Of a stretch of DNA of 56,070 nucleotides, positions 23,847-32,035 are shown piece after piece. The stretch is from Streptomyces triticisoli (GTDB taxonomy: Bacteria > Actinomycetota > Actinomycetes > Streptomycetales > Streptomycetaceae). Under the pieces are notes generated by a model. It was not told the origin of the DNA. It saw only the letters and a list, made by a program, of their open reading frames with translations, and searched no databases. The stretch is taken from assembly GCF_003270085.1 (NCBI RefSeq), contig NZ_QFDQ01000002.1, forward strand, positions 1 to 56,070, in the 5' to 3' direction. Every line of letters begins with the position of its first letter. Position 1 is the first letter of the stretch. Both the position numbers and the translations under genes were made by a program.

Positions 23847-24017
23847 ATGCCTGGTTCCACGGACGGTTCCACGAGAGCGATGGGGGTGCTCACCGTGGGC
23901 GCCCTCGTCGTGGTGACGGCCTACACGGTGGCGCTCGGCGGCAACGGCTGGCTGTGGTTCGGCTGGGTCGTGCTGGGCCTGATCACGCTGGGCATGATCG
24001 CCCTCCGCGGCACCTGA
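23847..24017 (+). CDS. Small two-helix membrane protein
   Basis: A 56-residue protein (MPGSTDGSTRAMGVLTVGAL) with two hydrophobic segments, AMGVLTVGALVVVTAYTVAL and LWFGWVVLGLITLGMIAL. A gaggaggg site precedes the ATG. No family function is known to me; similar small proteins follow ctaG-like genes in other Streptomyces. It converges with the sensor kinase, whose stop is 4 bp away. Confidence 0.7.
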   Translation: MPGSTDGSTRAMGVLTVGALVVVTAYTVALGGNGWLWFGWVVLGLITLGMIALRGT

Positions 24018-24020
24018 GGC

Positions 24021-25226
24021 TCACTCCCCGGTGAGCCGTGCCGCCGAGTGCACGCCCGGCTGGTACTTCGGCAGCCGGGCCGTGATCTTCATGCCCGCGC
24101 CGGGGGCGGTCTCGATGACCAGGCCGTGGTCGTCGCCGTAGACCTGGCGGAGCCGGTCGTCGACGTTGGACAGCCCGATGCCGCCGGAGGGGCTGTGCTC
24201 GCCGGCCAGGATGCGGCGCAGCAGGTCGGGGTCCATGCCGGCGCCGTCGTCCTCGACGACGACCAGGGCCTCGGCGCCGGCGTCCTGTGCGGTGATCCGG
24301 ATTCGGCAGGTGCCGGTCTTGCCCTCCAGGCCGTGCTTGACGGCGTTCTCCACCAGCGGCTGCAGGCACAGGAACGGCAGGGTGACGGGCAGCACTTCGG
24401 GCGCGATCTGCAGGGTGACCGCGAGACGGTCGCCGAAGCGGGCCCGGACGAGCGCCAGGTAGTGCTCCATGGCGTGCAGCTCGTCGGCGAGCGTGGTGAA
24501 GTCGCCGTGCCGGCGGAACGAGTAACGGGTGAAGTCGGCGAACTCCAGCAGCAGCTCGCGGGCCCGCTCGGGGTCGGTGCGGACGAACGAGGCGATCACC
24601 GCGAGCGAGTTGAAGATGAAGTGCGGGGATATCTGGGCGCGCAGGGCCTTGATCTCGGCCTCGATGAGCCGGGTGCGGGAGCGGTCGAGGTCCGCGAGCT
24701 CCAGCTGCACGGAGACGAAGCGGGCCACCTCGGCCGCGGCGCGGACCAGGACGGCCGACTCACGGGGCGCGCAGGCGACGAGGGCGCCGTGCACCCGGTC
24801 GTCGACGGTGAGCGGGGCGACGACGGCCCAGCGCACCGGGCAGTCCGGAATCTGGCAGGTGAGCCGGAAGGCCTCGCCGCGGCCGGTCTCCAGGGGCCCG
24901 GTGAGGCGTTCCATGATCTCGCCGCGGTGGTGCGCGCCGACCCCGTCCCAGGCGAGGACCCGGGTGTCGTCCGTGAGGCACAGGGCGTCGGTGCCGAGCA
25001 GGGAGCGCAGCCGGCGGGCCGACTTGCGGGCGGTCTCCTCGGTCAGCCCGGCCCGCAGCGGCGGAGCGGCGAGGGAGGCGGTGTGCAGGGTCTGGAAGGT
25101 GGCGTGCTCGACGGGGGTGCCGAGGTCGCCGAGGCTCTGCGGGCGGGCGGTGCGCCGGCCGAGCCAGTAGCCGGCGGCGAGCAGCGGCAGCGCGGCAGCG
25201 AAGAACCCGGCGAGGAACCCGCTCAT
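24021..25226 (-). CDS. LytS-type sensor histidine kinase
   Basis: A 401-residue kinase. One N-terminal membrane helix (LAGFFAAALPLLAAGYWLG) is followed by a GAF-like domain (about 55-185) containing Cys residues in FRLTCQIPDCPVRW. The His_kinase domain has the phospho-acceptor His202 in AQISPHFIFNSLAVI, and the C-terminal HATPase_c has LQPLVENAVKHGLEG and GIGLSNVDDRL. This HPHF-type layout defines the LytS/YehU group, which pairs with LytTR response regulators. It overlaps the symporter stop by ATGA, so kinase, transporter and response regulator are one operon. The GAF-domain Cys pair may sense a ligand or redox state. Confidence 0.92.
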   Translation of the reverse strand: MSGFLAGFFAAALPLLAAGYWLGRRTARPQSLGDLGTPVEHATFQTLHTASLAAPPLRAGLTEETARKSARRLRSLLGTDALCLTDDTRVLAWDGVGAHHRGEIMERLTGPLETGRGEAFRLTCQIPDCPVRWAVVAPLTVDDRVHGALVACAPRESAVLVRAAAEVARFVSVQLELADLDRSRTRLIEAEIKALRAQISPHFIFNSLAVIASFVRTDPERARELLLEFADFTRYSFRRHGDFTTLADELHAMEHYLALVRARFGDRLAVTLQIAPEVLPVTLPFLCLQPLVENAVKHGLEGKTGTCRIRITAQDAGAEALVVVEDDGAGMDPDLLRRILAGEHSPSGGIGLSNVDDRLRQVYGDDHGLVIETAPGAGMKITARLPKYQPGVHSAARLTGE

Positions 25227-26935
25227 GCCTTCACCTCCGCGTGCAGCTGCTCGGGCAGGTGGAAGCGGGCCAGGACGCCCGCGGTGCCGGCCGGTACCCG
25301 GCCCGGTGTGGCCAGCGACACCAGCATCATGGTGAGGAAACCCAGCGGCACCGACCACAGGGCGGGCCAGGCGAGCAGCGCGTGCAGCGGTCCGGTGCCG
25401 GGGAAGCCGGCCATGGTCACGGCGACGGCGACGAACGCGCCGCCGCCGCCCGCCAGCATCCCGGCGGCCGCGCCGGGCGGGGTGAGCCGCCGCCACCAGA
25501 TGCCGAGGACGAGCAGCGGGCAGAAGGAGGACGCGGACACCGCGAAGGCGAGCCCGACGGCGTCGGCGACCGGCAGCCCGCCGACCAGGACGCTCGCGGC
25601 GAGCGGCGGGGCCATGGAGAGCACCGTGCCCAGCCGGAAGTGCCGCACCCCGCGCGAGGGCAGCACGTCCTGGGTGAGCACCCCGGCCACCGCCATGGTC
25701 AGCCCGGAGGCGGTGGACAGGAACGCGGCGAAGGCGCCGCCCGCGACCAGCGCGCCCAGTAGGTCGCCGCCGAGGCCGCCGATCACCCGGTCGGGCAGCA
25801 GCAGCACCGCGGCGTCGGCGCTCCTGGTGAGGGTGAGCTCGGGGGCGTAGAGGCGGCCGAGTGCGCCGTACACCGGCGGCAGCAGGTAGAAGCCGCCGAT
25901 CATGCCGAGCACGGCCACGGTGGTGCGGCGGGCGGCGACGCCGTGCGGGCTGGTGTAGAAGCGGACGACGACGTGCGGCAGGCCCATGGTGCCGAGGAAG
26001 GTGGCGAGGATCAGCCCGTACGTGGCGTACAACGGGCGTTCCTCGCGGCCGGAGGCGAGTGAGGTGGACATGCCGCCGTTGCCGCCGCGGGTGGCCTCGG
26101 GGACGTGGGCGCCCGGCGCGAAGGTGAGCCGGGTGCCGTGTTCGACGCGGTGGGTGCCCGCGCTCAGCCGCACCTGCTTCTCCTGGTGGACGCGGCCGTC
26201 GACGGTGCCGGTCACGGTGACGGTGAGCGGGCGCTGCAGTCTGAGGTCGAGGGTGTCGGCGACGCGGACGGTGCGCTGCTCGCGGAAGGCGGCCGGTTCG
26301 TCGAAGGCGCGACGGGGTGCTCCGTCGTGCTGCCAGGCGAGGACGAGGAACAGGGCGGGGACGAGCAGCGCGGTCAGCTTCAGCCAGTACTGGAAGGCCT
26401 GGACGAAGGTGATGCTGCGCATCCCGCCCGCGGCGACCGTGGCCACCACGACGACGGCGACGATCACTCCGCCGAGCGCGTCGGGCGCGTCGGTGAGCAC
26501 CGCCAGGGTGAGCCCGGCGCCCTGCAGCTGGGGCAGCAGGTACAGCCAGCCGACGCCGACGACGAAGGCGCCCGCGAGCCGCCGCACGCCCTGGGAGGCG
26601 AGCCGGGCCTCGGCGAAGTCGGGCAGCGTGTAGGCGCCGGAGCGGCGCAGCGGGGCGGCGACGAACAGCAGCAGGACCAGATAGCCGGCCGTGTAGCCGA
26701 CCGGGTACCACAGCATGTCCGGGCCCTGGACGAGGACCAGGCCGGCTATGCCGAGGAACGAGGCGGCGGAGAGGTACTCCCCGCTGATCGCGGCGGCGTT
26801 CAGGCGTGGTCCGACAGTGCGGGAGGCGACGTAGAAGTCGGAGGTGGTGCGGGAGATGCGCAGGCCGAACGCGCCGACGAACACGGTGGCCACCACGACG
26901 AGGGCGACGGCGGGGACGGTGTAGGCGGAGTTCAC
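25223..26935 (-). CDS. Sodium:solute symporter (ActP-like, SSS family)
   Basis: A 570-residue membrane protein of the solute:sodium symporter family, close to cation/acetate symporters. The N-terminal block FYVASRTVGPRLNAAAISGE is followed by YLSAASFLGIAGL, and about 13 helices are visible. A soluble insertion of about 90 residues (roughly 225-310, beta-rich) lies between helices, as in other actinobacterial ActP homologues. Start is a GTG 6 bp after the DUF485 stop. DUF485 upstream and the LytS kinase downstream imply sensing and uptake of a small carboxylate such as acetate, pyruvate or propionate. The exact substrate is inference. Confidence 0.9.
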   Translation of the reverse strand: MNSAYTVPAVALVVVATVFVGAFGLRISRTTSDFYVASRTVGPRLNAAAISGEYLSAASFLGIAGLVLVQGPDMLWYPVGYTAGYLVLLLFVAAPLRRSGAYTLPDFAEARLASQGVRRLAGAFVVGVGWLYLLPQLQGAGLTLAVLTDAPDALGGVIVAVVVVATVAAGGMRSITFVQAFQYWLKLTALLVPALFLVLAWQHDGAPRRAFDEPAAFREQRTVRVADTLDLRLQRPLTVTVTGTVDGRVHQEKQVRLSAGTHRVEHGTRLTFAPGAHVPEATRGGNGGMSTSLASGREERPLYATYGLILATFLGTMGLPHVVVRFYTSPHGVAARRTTVAVLGMIGGFYLLPPVYGALGRLYAPELTLTRSADAAVLLLPDRVIGGLGGDLLGALVAGGAFAAFLSTASGLTMAVAGVLTQDVLPSRGVRHFRLGTVLSMAPPLAASVLVGGLPVADAVGLAFAVSASSFCPLLVLGIWWRRLTPPGAAAGMLAGGGGAFVAVAVTMAGFPGTGPLHALLAWPALWSVPLGFLTMMLVSLATPGRVPAGTAGVLARFHLPEQLHAEVKA

Positions 26936-26940
26936 GGCGT

Positions 26941-27300
26941 TCAGCGGTCTCCCACGAGGCGGACGAAGTCGCGTTCGTTGCGCTCGGCGCGGCGCACGTA
27001 CCAGCGGGCCAGCAGCACCAGCGGGACGTAGAGGCCGAAGCCGAGCACCGCCCACTTCAGGCGCCGGGCGTCGGGAGCGGCGGCGAACACCAGCGGCAGC
27101 GGGCCGACGAGCAGCACCAGCACCGCGAACACCGTGAGACCGGCGCGCAGCTGGCTGCGCATCAGGGAGCGGACGTAGGTGTGGCCGAGAGTGGTCTGCT
27201 CGTCGATCTCGGTGCGCGGGCGGTAGTGGCCCGGGGCCCGGCGGGTGCGGCGGGGCGGGCCGGTGACGACGACACGGCGGTCGGCGGGGTCCTGCGGCAT
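26941..27300 (-). CDS. DUF485-like membrane protein
   Basis: A 119-residue protein with a hydrophilic N-terminus (about 40 residues) and two membrane helices, LTVFAVLVLLVGPLPLVFAA and WAVLGFGLYVPLVLLARWYV. This is the DUF485/YjcH pattern that accompanies ActP-type symporters (yjcH-actP). It probably assists the symporter's assembly or function. It lies between the response regulator and symporter genes in the operon. Confidence 0.82.
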   Translation of the reverse strand: MPQDPADRRVVVTGPPRRTRRAPGHYRPRTEIDEQTTLGHTYVRSLMRSQLRAGLTVFAVLVLLVGPLPLVFAAAPDARRLKWAVLGFGLYVPLVLLARWYVRRAERNERDFVRLVGDR

Positions 27301-27325
27301 GGTCTGCGTCTCTCCGTACGTCCCT

Positions 27326-28081
27326 CTAGCGCGCGGTCCGGCGCATCAGCAGCTCCCGCAGCTCTCGCGCGTGCCGGCGGCTGACCTGGAGTTCCTCGGT
27401 GCCGACCAGGACGCTCACCGAGCCGGCGTCCAGGCGGAGTTCGCCGATGTGGCGCAGGGCGACCAGGTGGCGGCGGTGGATGCGGACGAAGCCGCGGGCG
27501 CGCCAGCGCTCCTCCAGCGTGGACAGCGGGATGCGCACGAGGTGGCTGCCCTTGCCGGTGTGCAGCCGGGCGTAGTCCCCCTGTGCCTCGACGTGGGTGA
27601 TGTCGTCGACGGCCACGAAGCGGGTGACGCCGCCGAGTTCGACGGGCAGGTGGTCGGGGTCAGGTTCGCTGACGGGGATCCGCGGGGCGGCGTCGCGCAG
27701 CTGGGCGGCGCGGCGGACGGCCTCGGCGAGGCGTTCCTTGCGGACGGGTTTGAGCACGTAGTCGACGGCCTTGAGGTCGAAGGCCTGTACGGCGAAGTCC
27801 TCGTGGGCGGTGACGAACACGATCAGCGGCGGCTCGGCGAACCCGGTGAGCAGCCGGGCCAGGTCGAGGCCGTCGAGGCCGGGCATCTGTATGTCGAGGA
27901 AGACGACGTCGACCGCGTCGGGCCCGTCCGGGCCGGACTGCAGGGCCCGGTTGATGCGGCGCAGCGCCTCGGTCGCGTCGCCGGCGCCTTCCACGCCGGT
28001 GATCCGGGGGTCGGCGTTGAGCAGGTACAGCAGTTCCTCGAGCGAGGGGCGTTCGTCGTCGACGGCCAGGGCACGCAGCAT
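27326..28081 (-). CDS. LytTR response regulator
   Basis: A 251-residue response regulator. The receiver domain has acidic residues VDDE (8-10), phospho-acceptor Asp63 in VVFLDIQMPG, Thr in VFVTAHED and the Lys in YVLKPVRK. A C-terminal LytTR DNA-binding domain follows (about 145-248, FVAVDDITHVEAQGDYARLH ... FVRIHRRHLVAL). It is the first gene of the operon RR-DUF485-symporter-kinase. By analogy with BtsSR, YpdAB and LytSR systems it probably activates the transporter genes when the kinase senses the substrate. Confidence 0.93.
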   Translation of the reverse strand: MLRALAVDDERPSLEELLYLLNADPRITGVEGAGDATEALRRINRALQSGPDGPDAVDVVFLDIQMPGLDGLDLARLLTGFAEPPLIVFVTAHEDFAVQAFDLKAVDYVLKPVRKERLAEAVRRAAQLRDAAPRIPVSEPDPDHLPVELGGVTRFVAVDDITHVEAQGDYARLHTGKGSHLVRIPLSTLEERWRARGFVRIHRRHLVALRHIGELRLDAGSVSVLVGTEELQVSRRHARELRELLMRRTAR

Positions 28082-28146
28082 GAAGGTGGAGTGTAGGGGG
28101 GATCCGTATGCCTGGACACGGGCCGGGCGTGGACGTTCGCGCTGGA

Positions 28147-28161
28147 TACAGTGCCGCCATG
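28147..28161 (+). promoter_or_regulatory. Probable leaderless promoter of the Lrp gene
   Basis: TACAGT (28147-28152) is a plausible -10 hexamer ending 6 nt before the ATG at 28159, with no ribosome binding site in between. This suggests a leaderless transcript starting at or near the start codon. Confidence 0.5.
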
Positions 28162-28662
28162 AACAGCAGGCCGGCACCGTTCGACGCACTCGACCGGAAG
28201 ATCCTCACCGCGCTGATGGCGAACGCCCGCAGCAGTTTCGCCGAGATCGGCGCGGCCATCGGCCTGTCCGCGACAGCCGTCAAGCGCCGTGTTGACCGGC
28301 TGCGCGAGACGGGCGTGATCACCGGGTTCACGGCCACGGTCAAGCCGTCGGCGCTGGGCTGGCGCACGGAGGCGTACGTCGAGGTGTACTGCGAGGGCGC
28401 GGCCCCGCCGCGGCGGCTGGCCGAGGTGGTGCGCAACCATCCGGAGATCACCGCGGCGATGACGGTGACCGGCGGCGCGGACGCGCTGCTGCATGTGCGG
28501 GCGCGGGACGTGGAGCACTTCGAGGAGGTGCTGGAGCGGATCCGCACCGAGCCGTTCATCCGGAAGACGATCAGCGTGATGGTGCTGTCCCACCTGCTGC
28601 CGGACTCCCCGGAGGCGAGTGCCAGCCAGCCCGCCCCGCAGGACGCAGCAGACCTGCGCTGA
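28159..28662 (+). CDS. Lrp/AsnC family transcriptional regulator
   Basis: A 167-residue protein with an N-terminal winged helix-turn-helix (about 8-62, FAEIGAAIGLSATAVKRRVD) and a C-terminal RAM/AsnC ligand-binding domain. Lrp proteins sense amino acids. Its position 120 bp upstream of ddaH and rocD suggests it controls arginine/ornithine breakdown, as related regulators do. It is divergent from the LytTR operon (77 bp between starts). No Shine-Dalgarno is seen. Confidence 0.92.
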   Translation: MNSRPAPFDALDRKILTALMANARSSFAEIGAAIGLSATAVKRRVDRLRETGVITGFTATVKPSALGWRTEAYVEVYCEGAAPPRRLAEVVRNHPEITAAMTVTGGADALLHVRARDVEHFEEVLERIRTEPFIRKTISVMVLSHLLPDSPEASASQPAPQDAADLR

Positions 28663-28784
28663 GCGGCTCAAAGACGCAGCGTTCCTGCTCATACGCGCAG
28701 GTTTCGTTTCTTGTCGCCCACCGTCACCACTTCCTACCTTTGTGTCACCCCCAGTCGACACCCAGGAAGCGGAGGAACCCCTCT

Positions 28785-29606
28785 GTGCCCGAATCCCGTG
28801 TGCCGCGTCGGCGGCGCCTCCTCGTCTGCGAACCCAGACACTTCGCCGTGCAGTACGCGATCAATCCCTGGATGCATCCGGATCGTCCCGTCGACGTCGG
28901 GCTCGCCCAGGCACAGTGGCGGGCGCTGGTCGACGCCTACCGCGCCCACGGCCACACCGTGGACACCGTGGAGCCCGTGCCCGGCCTGCCGGACATGGTC
29001 TTCGCCGCCAACGCGGCGGTCGTCGTGGGCGGCCGCGTCTTCGGCTCCCTGTTCAAGGCACCCGAGCGCCGCCCGGAGTCCCTCCCCTACGACACGTGGT
29101 TCAAGTCGGCCGGCTACGACGTCTACCGTCCCGAGTCGGTGTGCGAGGGGGAGGGCGACTTCGTGCCGGCCGGCCGCTGGATCCTGGCCGGCACCGGTTT
29201 CCGCACCACCCGCGAGGCCCATCGCGAGGCGCAGGAGTACCTGGGCGTGCCGGTGATCGGCCTGACCCTGGTGGACCCGTACTTCTACCACCTGGACACC
29301 GCGCTGTTCGTCCTCGACGACGAGGGCGAGGGGAACATCGCGTACTACCCGGAGGCGTTCTCGCCCGGCAGCCGCGAGGTGCTCGCCCGGCTGTACCCGG
29401 AGGCGGTGCTCGCCACCCGCGAGGACGCGCTGGCCTTCGGCCTGAACTCCGTCTCCGACGGCCGTCACGTGTTCATATCGCCCGGGGCGACGGCACTCGC
29501 CGAACAGCTCACCGGCCGCGGCTACGTCCCCGTCCCCGTCGACCTGTCCGAGTTCCACAAGGCCGGCGGCGGCATCAAGTGCTGCACCCAGGAGATCCGC
29601 TCATGA
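28785..29606 (+). CDS. ddaH: Dimethylargininase / amidinotransferase family hydrolase
   Basis: A 273-residue enzyme of the guanidino-group-modifying superfamily. The substrate Asp block PDMVFAANAAVV, the GEGDFVPAGRWILAGTGFRT segment, the active-site His in PYFYHLDTALFV, and the C-terminal catalytic Cys region GGGIKCCTQEIR are all present. DDAH hydrolyses N-methylated arginines to citrulline and methylamines; close homologues may use other guanidines. The GTG start is chosen from ggagga 8 nt upstream. It overlaps rocD by ATGA, which ties the pair to arginine/ornithine catabolism. Confidence 0.88.
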   Translation: MPESRVPRRRRLLVCEPRHFAVQYAINPWMHPDRPVDVGLAQAQWRALVDAYRAHGHTVDTVEPVPGLPDMVFAANAAVVVGGRVFGSLFKAPERRPESLPYDTWFKSAGYDVYRPESVCEGEGDFVPAGRWILAGTGFRTTREAHREAQEYLGVPVIGLTLVDPYFYHLDTALFVLDDEGEGNIAYYPEAFSPGSREVLARLYPEAVLATREDALAFGLNSVSDGRHVFISPGATALAEQLTGRGYVPVPVDLSEFHKAGGGIKCCTQEIRS

Positions 29607-30823
29607 CCGCACCTGCCCGTACCCGCACCTCCGCCGAGCTGATCGAGGCCGAGGAGCCGGTCCTCGCGTACAACTACCACCCGTTGCCCGTGGTCGTCGC
29701 CCGCGCCGGGGGCACCTGGGTGGAGGACGTCGAGGGCCGCCGCTACCTGGACATGCTGGCCGGCTACTCGGCCCTGAACTTCGGCCACCGCCACCCCGCG
29801 CTGATCGAGGCCGCGCACCGCCAGCTCGACCGGCTGACGCTGACCTCGCGGGCCTTCCACAACGACCGGCTCGCCGAGTTCGCCGAGCGGCTGGCGTCCT
29901 TGACCGGTCAGGACATGGTGCTGCCGATGAACACCGGCGCCGAGGCGGTGGAGAGCGGCATCAAGGTGGCCCGCAAGTGGGCGTACGAGGTCAAGGGCGT
30001 CCCGGCCGACCGGGCGACGATCGTGGTCGCGGCGGACAACTTCCACGGCCGTACGACGACGATCGTCAGCTTCTCCACGGACGAGACGGCGCGGTCGGGG
30101 TTCGGGCCGTTCACTCCGGGCTTCAGGATCGTCCCGTACAACGATCTGGCGGCGCTCGAGGCGGCGGTCGACGAGACGACGGCCGCCGTGCTGATCGAGC
30201 CGGTCCAGGGCGAGGCCGGTGTGATCGTCCCGGACGACGGCTACCTCACCGGGGTGCGGGAGCTGACCCGCCGCGCGGGCTGTCTGTTCCTGGCGGACGA
30301 GATCCAGTCGGGCCTCGGCCGCACCGGGCGCACGCTCGCCGTCGAGCACGAGGACGTGGTGCCGGACGTCGTGCTGCTGGGCAAGGCGCTGGGCGGCGGG
30401 ATCGTGCCGGTGTCCGCGGTCGTCGGGCGCCGGGAGGTGCTCGGGGTGCTGCGGCCGGGTGAGCACGGGTCGACGTTCGGCGGCAACCCGCTGTCCGCCG
30501 CGGTCGGCACGGCGGTGGTCGGCCTGCTGGAGACCGGCGAGTTCCAGCGCCGGGCGGCAGAGCTGGGCGCGGTGCTGCGCGAGGGTCTGGCCGAGCTGGC
30601 CGGCCGGGGCGTGGTCGGCTTCCGCTCGCACGGCCTGTGGGCGGGCGTCGACGTGGATCCGGCGATCGGCACCGGGCGGGAGATCAGTGAGCGTCTGATG
30701 CGGGAGGGTGTCCTGGTCAAGGACACCCACGGCTCCACCATCCGGCTGGCGCCGCCGCTGACCGTCACGGAGGACGAACTGCGCTCCGCGCTGGCCTCCT
30801 TGGAGAAGGTGCTGGCCGCCTGA
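29603..30823 (+). CDS. rocD: Ornithine--oxo-acid transaminase
   Basis: A 406-residue class III PLP aminotransferase. It has NTGAEAVESGIKVARKWAYE, the FHGRTTTIVSFSTD block, LADEIQSGLGRTG, and the PLP-binding Lys in VVLLGKALGGGIVPVSA. These are diagnostic for ornithine delta-aminotransferase, which converts ornithine and 2-oxoglutarate to glutamate semialdehyde and glutamate. It is translationally coupled to ddaH and followed by a strong bidirectional terminator. Confidence 0.95.
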   Translation: MTAPARTRTSAELIEAEEPVLAYNYHPLPVVVARAGGTWVEDVEGRRYLDMLAGYSALNFGHRHPALIEAAHRQLDRLTLTSRAFHNDRLAEFAERLASLTGQDMVLPMNTGAEAVESGIKVARKWAYEVKGVPADRATIVVAADNFHGRTTTIVSFSTDETARSGFGPFTPGFRIVPYNDLAALEAAVDETTAAVLIEPVQGEAGVIVPDDGYLTGVRELTRRAGCLFLADEIQSGLGRTGRTLAVEHEDVVPDVVLLGKALGGGIVPVSAVVGRREVLGVLRPGEHGSTFGGNPLSAAVGTAVVGLLETGEFQRRAAELGAVLREGLAELAGRGVVGFRSHGLWAGVDVDPAIGTGREISERLMREGVLVKDTHGSTIRLAPPLTVTEDELRSALASLEKVLAA

Positions 30824-30828
30824 CGGCC

Positions 30829-30877
30829 GGCACCGACCGCTGGGGGCGCCGGCGCGGGCGCCCCAGCGGTCGGTGCC
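30829..30877. terminator. Bidirectional hairpin terminator between rocD and the CBS gene
   Basis: The arms ggcaccgaccgctgggg (30829-30845) and ccccagcggtcggtgcc (30861-30877) pair perfectly over 17 bp. It sits between two convergent genes and can serve both. Confidence 0.9.
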
Positions 30878-30886
30878 GTCGCGGTC

Positions 30887-31306
30887 CTACTGGTTGGGCT
30901 CCGCCGCGCTGATGTCACCGAGCGCCGACCTCGGGTCACGCTCGATGGCCAGGTCGCCGAGGGAGAGAATGCCCACGGGGTGACCGTGGTCGACGACCGG
31001 CAGCCGGCGCACGGAGTGCTCCCGCATCAACTGCACCGCGTGGTCGAGGTCCTCGTCCGGGGTCACGGTGAAGAGGTCCTCGCTGCACGCCGAGGCGACG
31101 GTCCGCTGCTGCGGGTCACCGCCCTCGGCCAGCGCGCGGATCACCAGATCGCGGTCGCTGACCACGCCGCGCAGCTCGTCGCCCTCGGTCACCAGGACGA
31201 TGCCGATGTCCTCGTCGCGCATCTTCTGGGCGACCGCCGTCACCGGGGTCTGCGGCTCCACCGTCACCAGTCGGCTGGTCATGATGTCGCGTACGTGCTG
31301 AGCCAT
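30887..31306 (-). CDS. Two-CBS-domain protein (Hrp1-like)
   Basis: A 139-residue protein made of two CBS domains: about 8-62 (TVEPQTPVTAVAQKMRDEDI ... SDRDLVIRAL) and 75-128 (TPDEDLDHAVQLMREHSVRR ... LSLGDLA). It resembles the hypoxic response protein Hrp1 (Rv2626c) of M. tuberculosis in length and layout. CBS pairs bind adenosine nucleotides. A perfect palindrome lies 58 bp upstream of the start and a related one upstream of the divergent membrane gene. This is the first of several dormancy-type genes in the region. Confidence 0.92.
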   Translation of the reverse strand: MAQHVRDIMTSRLVTVEPQTPVTAVAQKMRDEDIGIVLVTEGDELRGVVSDRDLVIRALAEGGDPQQRTVASACSEDLFTVTPDEDLDHAVQLMREHSVRRLPVVDHGHPVGILSLGDLAIERDPRSALGDISAAEPNQ

Positions 31307-31363
31307 GACGCCTCCCTTCGTCAGGTCCTGCGGTCCGCGCGGTGCCGTTCACCGCGCCGCCCT

Positions 31364-31379
31364 CGCCGGGTACCCGGCG
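31364..31379. promoter_or_regulatory. Perfect 16-bp palindrome, candidate operator (copy 1)
   Basis: cgccgggtacccggcg is fully self-complementary and lies 58 bp upstream of the CBS gene start. The core cgggtacccggcg recurs at 31484-31496, upstream of the divergent gene. Two copies in one divergent promoter region suggest a shared regulator. Confidence 0.6.
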
Positions 31380-31483
31380 GGAGCGGTGGCGCACCTGGTG
31401 ACCGGCGGTGCGGTCCGGTCCGTGTGCGGTCTTCCGGCGGTGATCCGGGGGAGGCCCGCACGTTTGCCTGCACGGCGACGGGG

Positions 31484-31496
31484 CGGGTACCCGGCG
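31484..31496. promoter_or_regulatory. Palindrome, candidate operator (copy 2)
   Basis: cgggtacccggcg repeats 13 of 13 bases of the core found at 31364-31379 (perfectly palindromic over cgggtacccg). It lies 33-45 bp before the start of the small membrane protein gene, a position suited to promoter control. Confidence 0.55.
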
Positions 31497-31528
31497 AAGT
31501 GACGGGACTCTCTGAGGAGATGACTTCC

Positions 31529-31834
31529 ATGCTGCTCATCGGCCTGCTCCTCCTCGCGGCGACCGCTGCCTTCACCGCTCTGCTCATCGCCGGCAACCTG
31601 TCCGGCGGCCCCGAGCACACGGTGTCGGTGCTCGGCAACGACATCGCCAGGATGAACACGCTCGAGGCCTTCAGCGCCGGTCTCGCCCTCGCCCTGATCT
31701 TCTGTCTGGGCGCAGCTCTCCTGGCCGGTGCCGCGACACGCCACCGGCACACGCACCGGGCCGTGCCCTGGCACGGCGGCCGGCCGGACACCGGTCCGCT
31801 GAACGAGCCCATGGGCCGGGACGGCCACCCCTGA
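31529..31834 (+). CDS. Small two-helix membrane protein
   Basis: A 101-residue protein with a membrane helix at the very start (MLLIGLLLLAATAAFTALLI), a short linker and a second helix (FSAGLALALIFCLGAALLAG), then a His/Arg/Pro-rich cytoplasmic tail. The ATG at 31529 sits 9 nt after gaggag; an in-frame ATG at 31520 would have no spacing. Similar small proteins occur near stress genes in Streptomyces. Function is unknown. Confidence 0.7.
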   Translation: MLLIGLLLLAATAAFTALLIAGNLSGGPEHTVSVLGNDIARMNTLEAFSAGLALALIFCLGAALLAGAATRHRHTHRAVPWHGGRPDTGPLNEPMGRDGHP

Positions 31835-32035
31835 CCGGTACGGCCGTCCGGCCCGTGGCCGCGTCGTGCGGGCGGCCACGGTGCCGACGACCACGCCGAG
31901 CACCTCACCGACGGCGCACCCGGCGCGGCGGTGCGTCGTGGTCTGCGCGGCCCTGTGCCGGGAGACACCCGCGGATGAGGAACCCACGCACCGGAACCTC
32001 GATGCCCCGGGGTGTTCACCCGGGTCCCGCGCGCA

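Noticed and set aside
21290..23893. 867-codon minus-strand frame across gatD, pfkA and ctaG-like genes
   Set aside because: No family resemblance, no start signal, fully explained as antisense to three convincing plus-strand genes.
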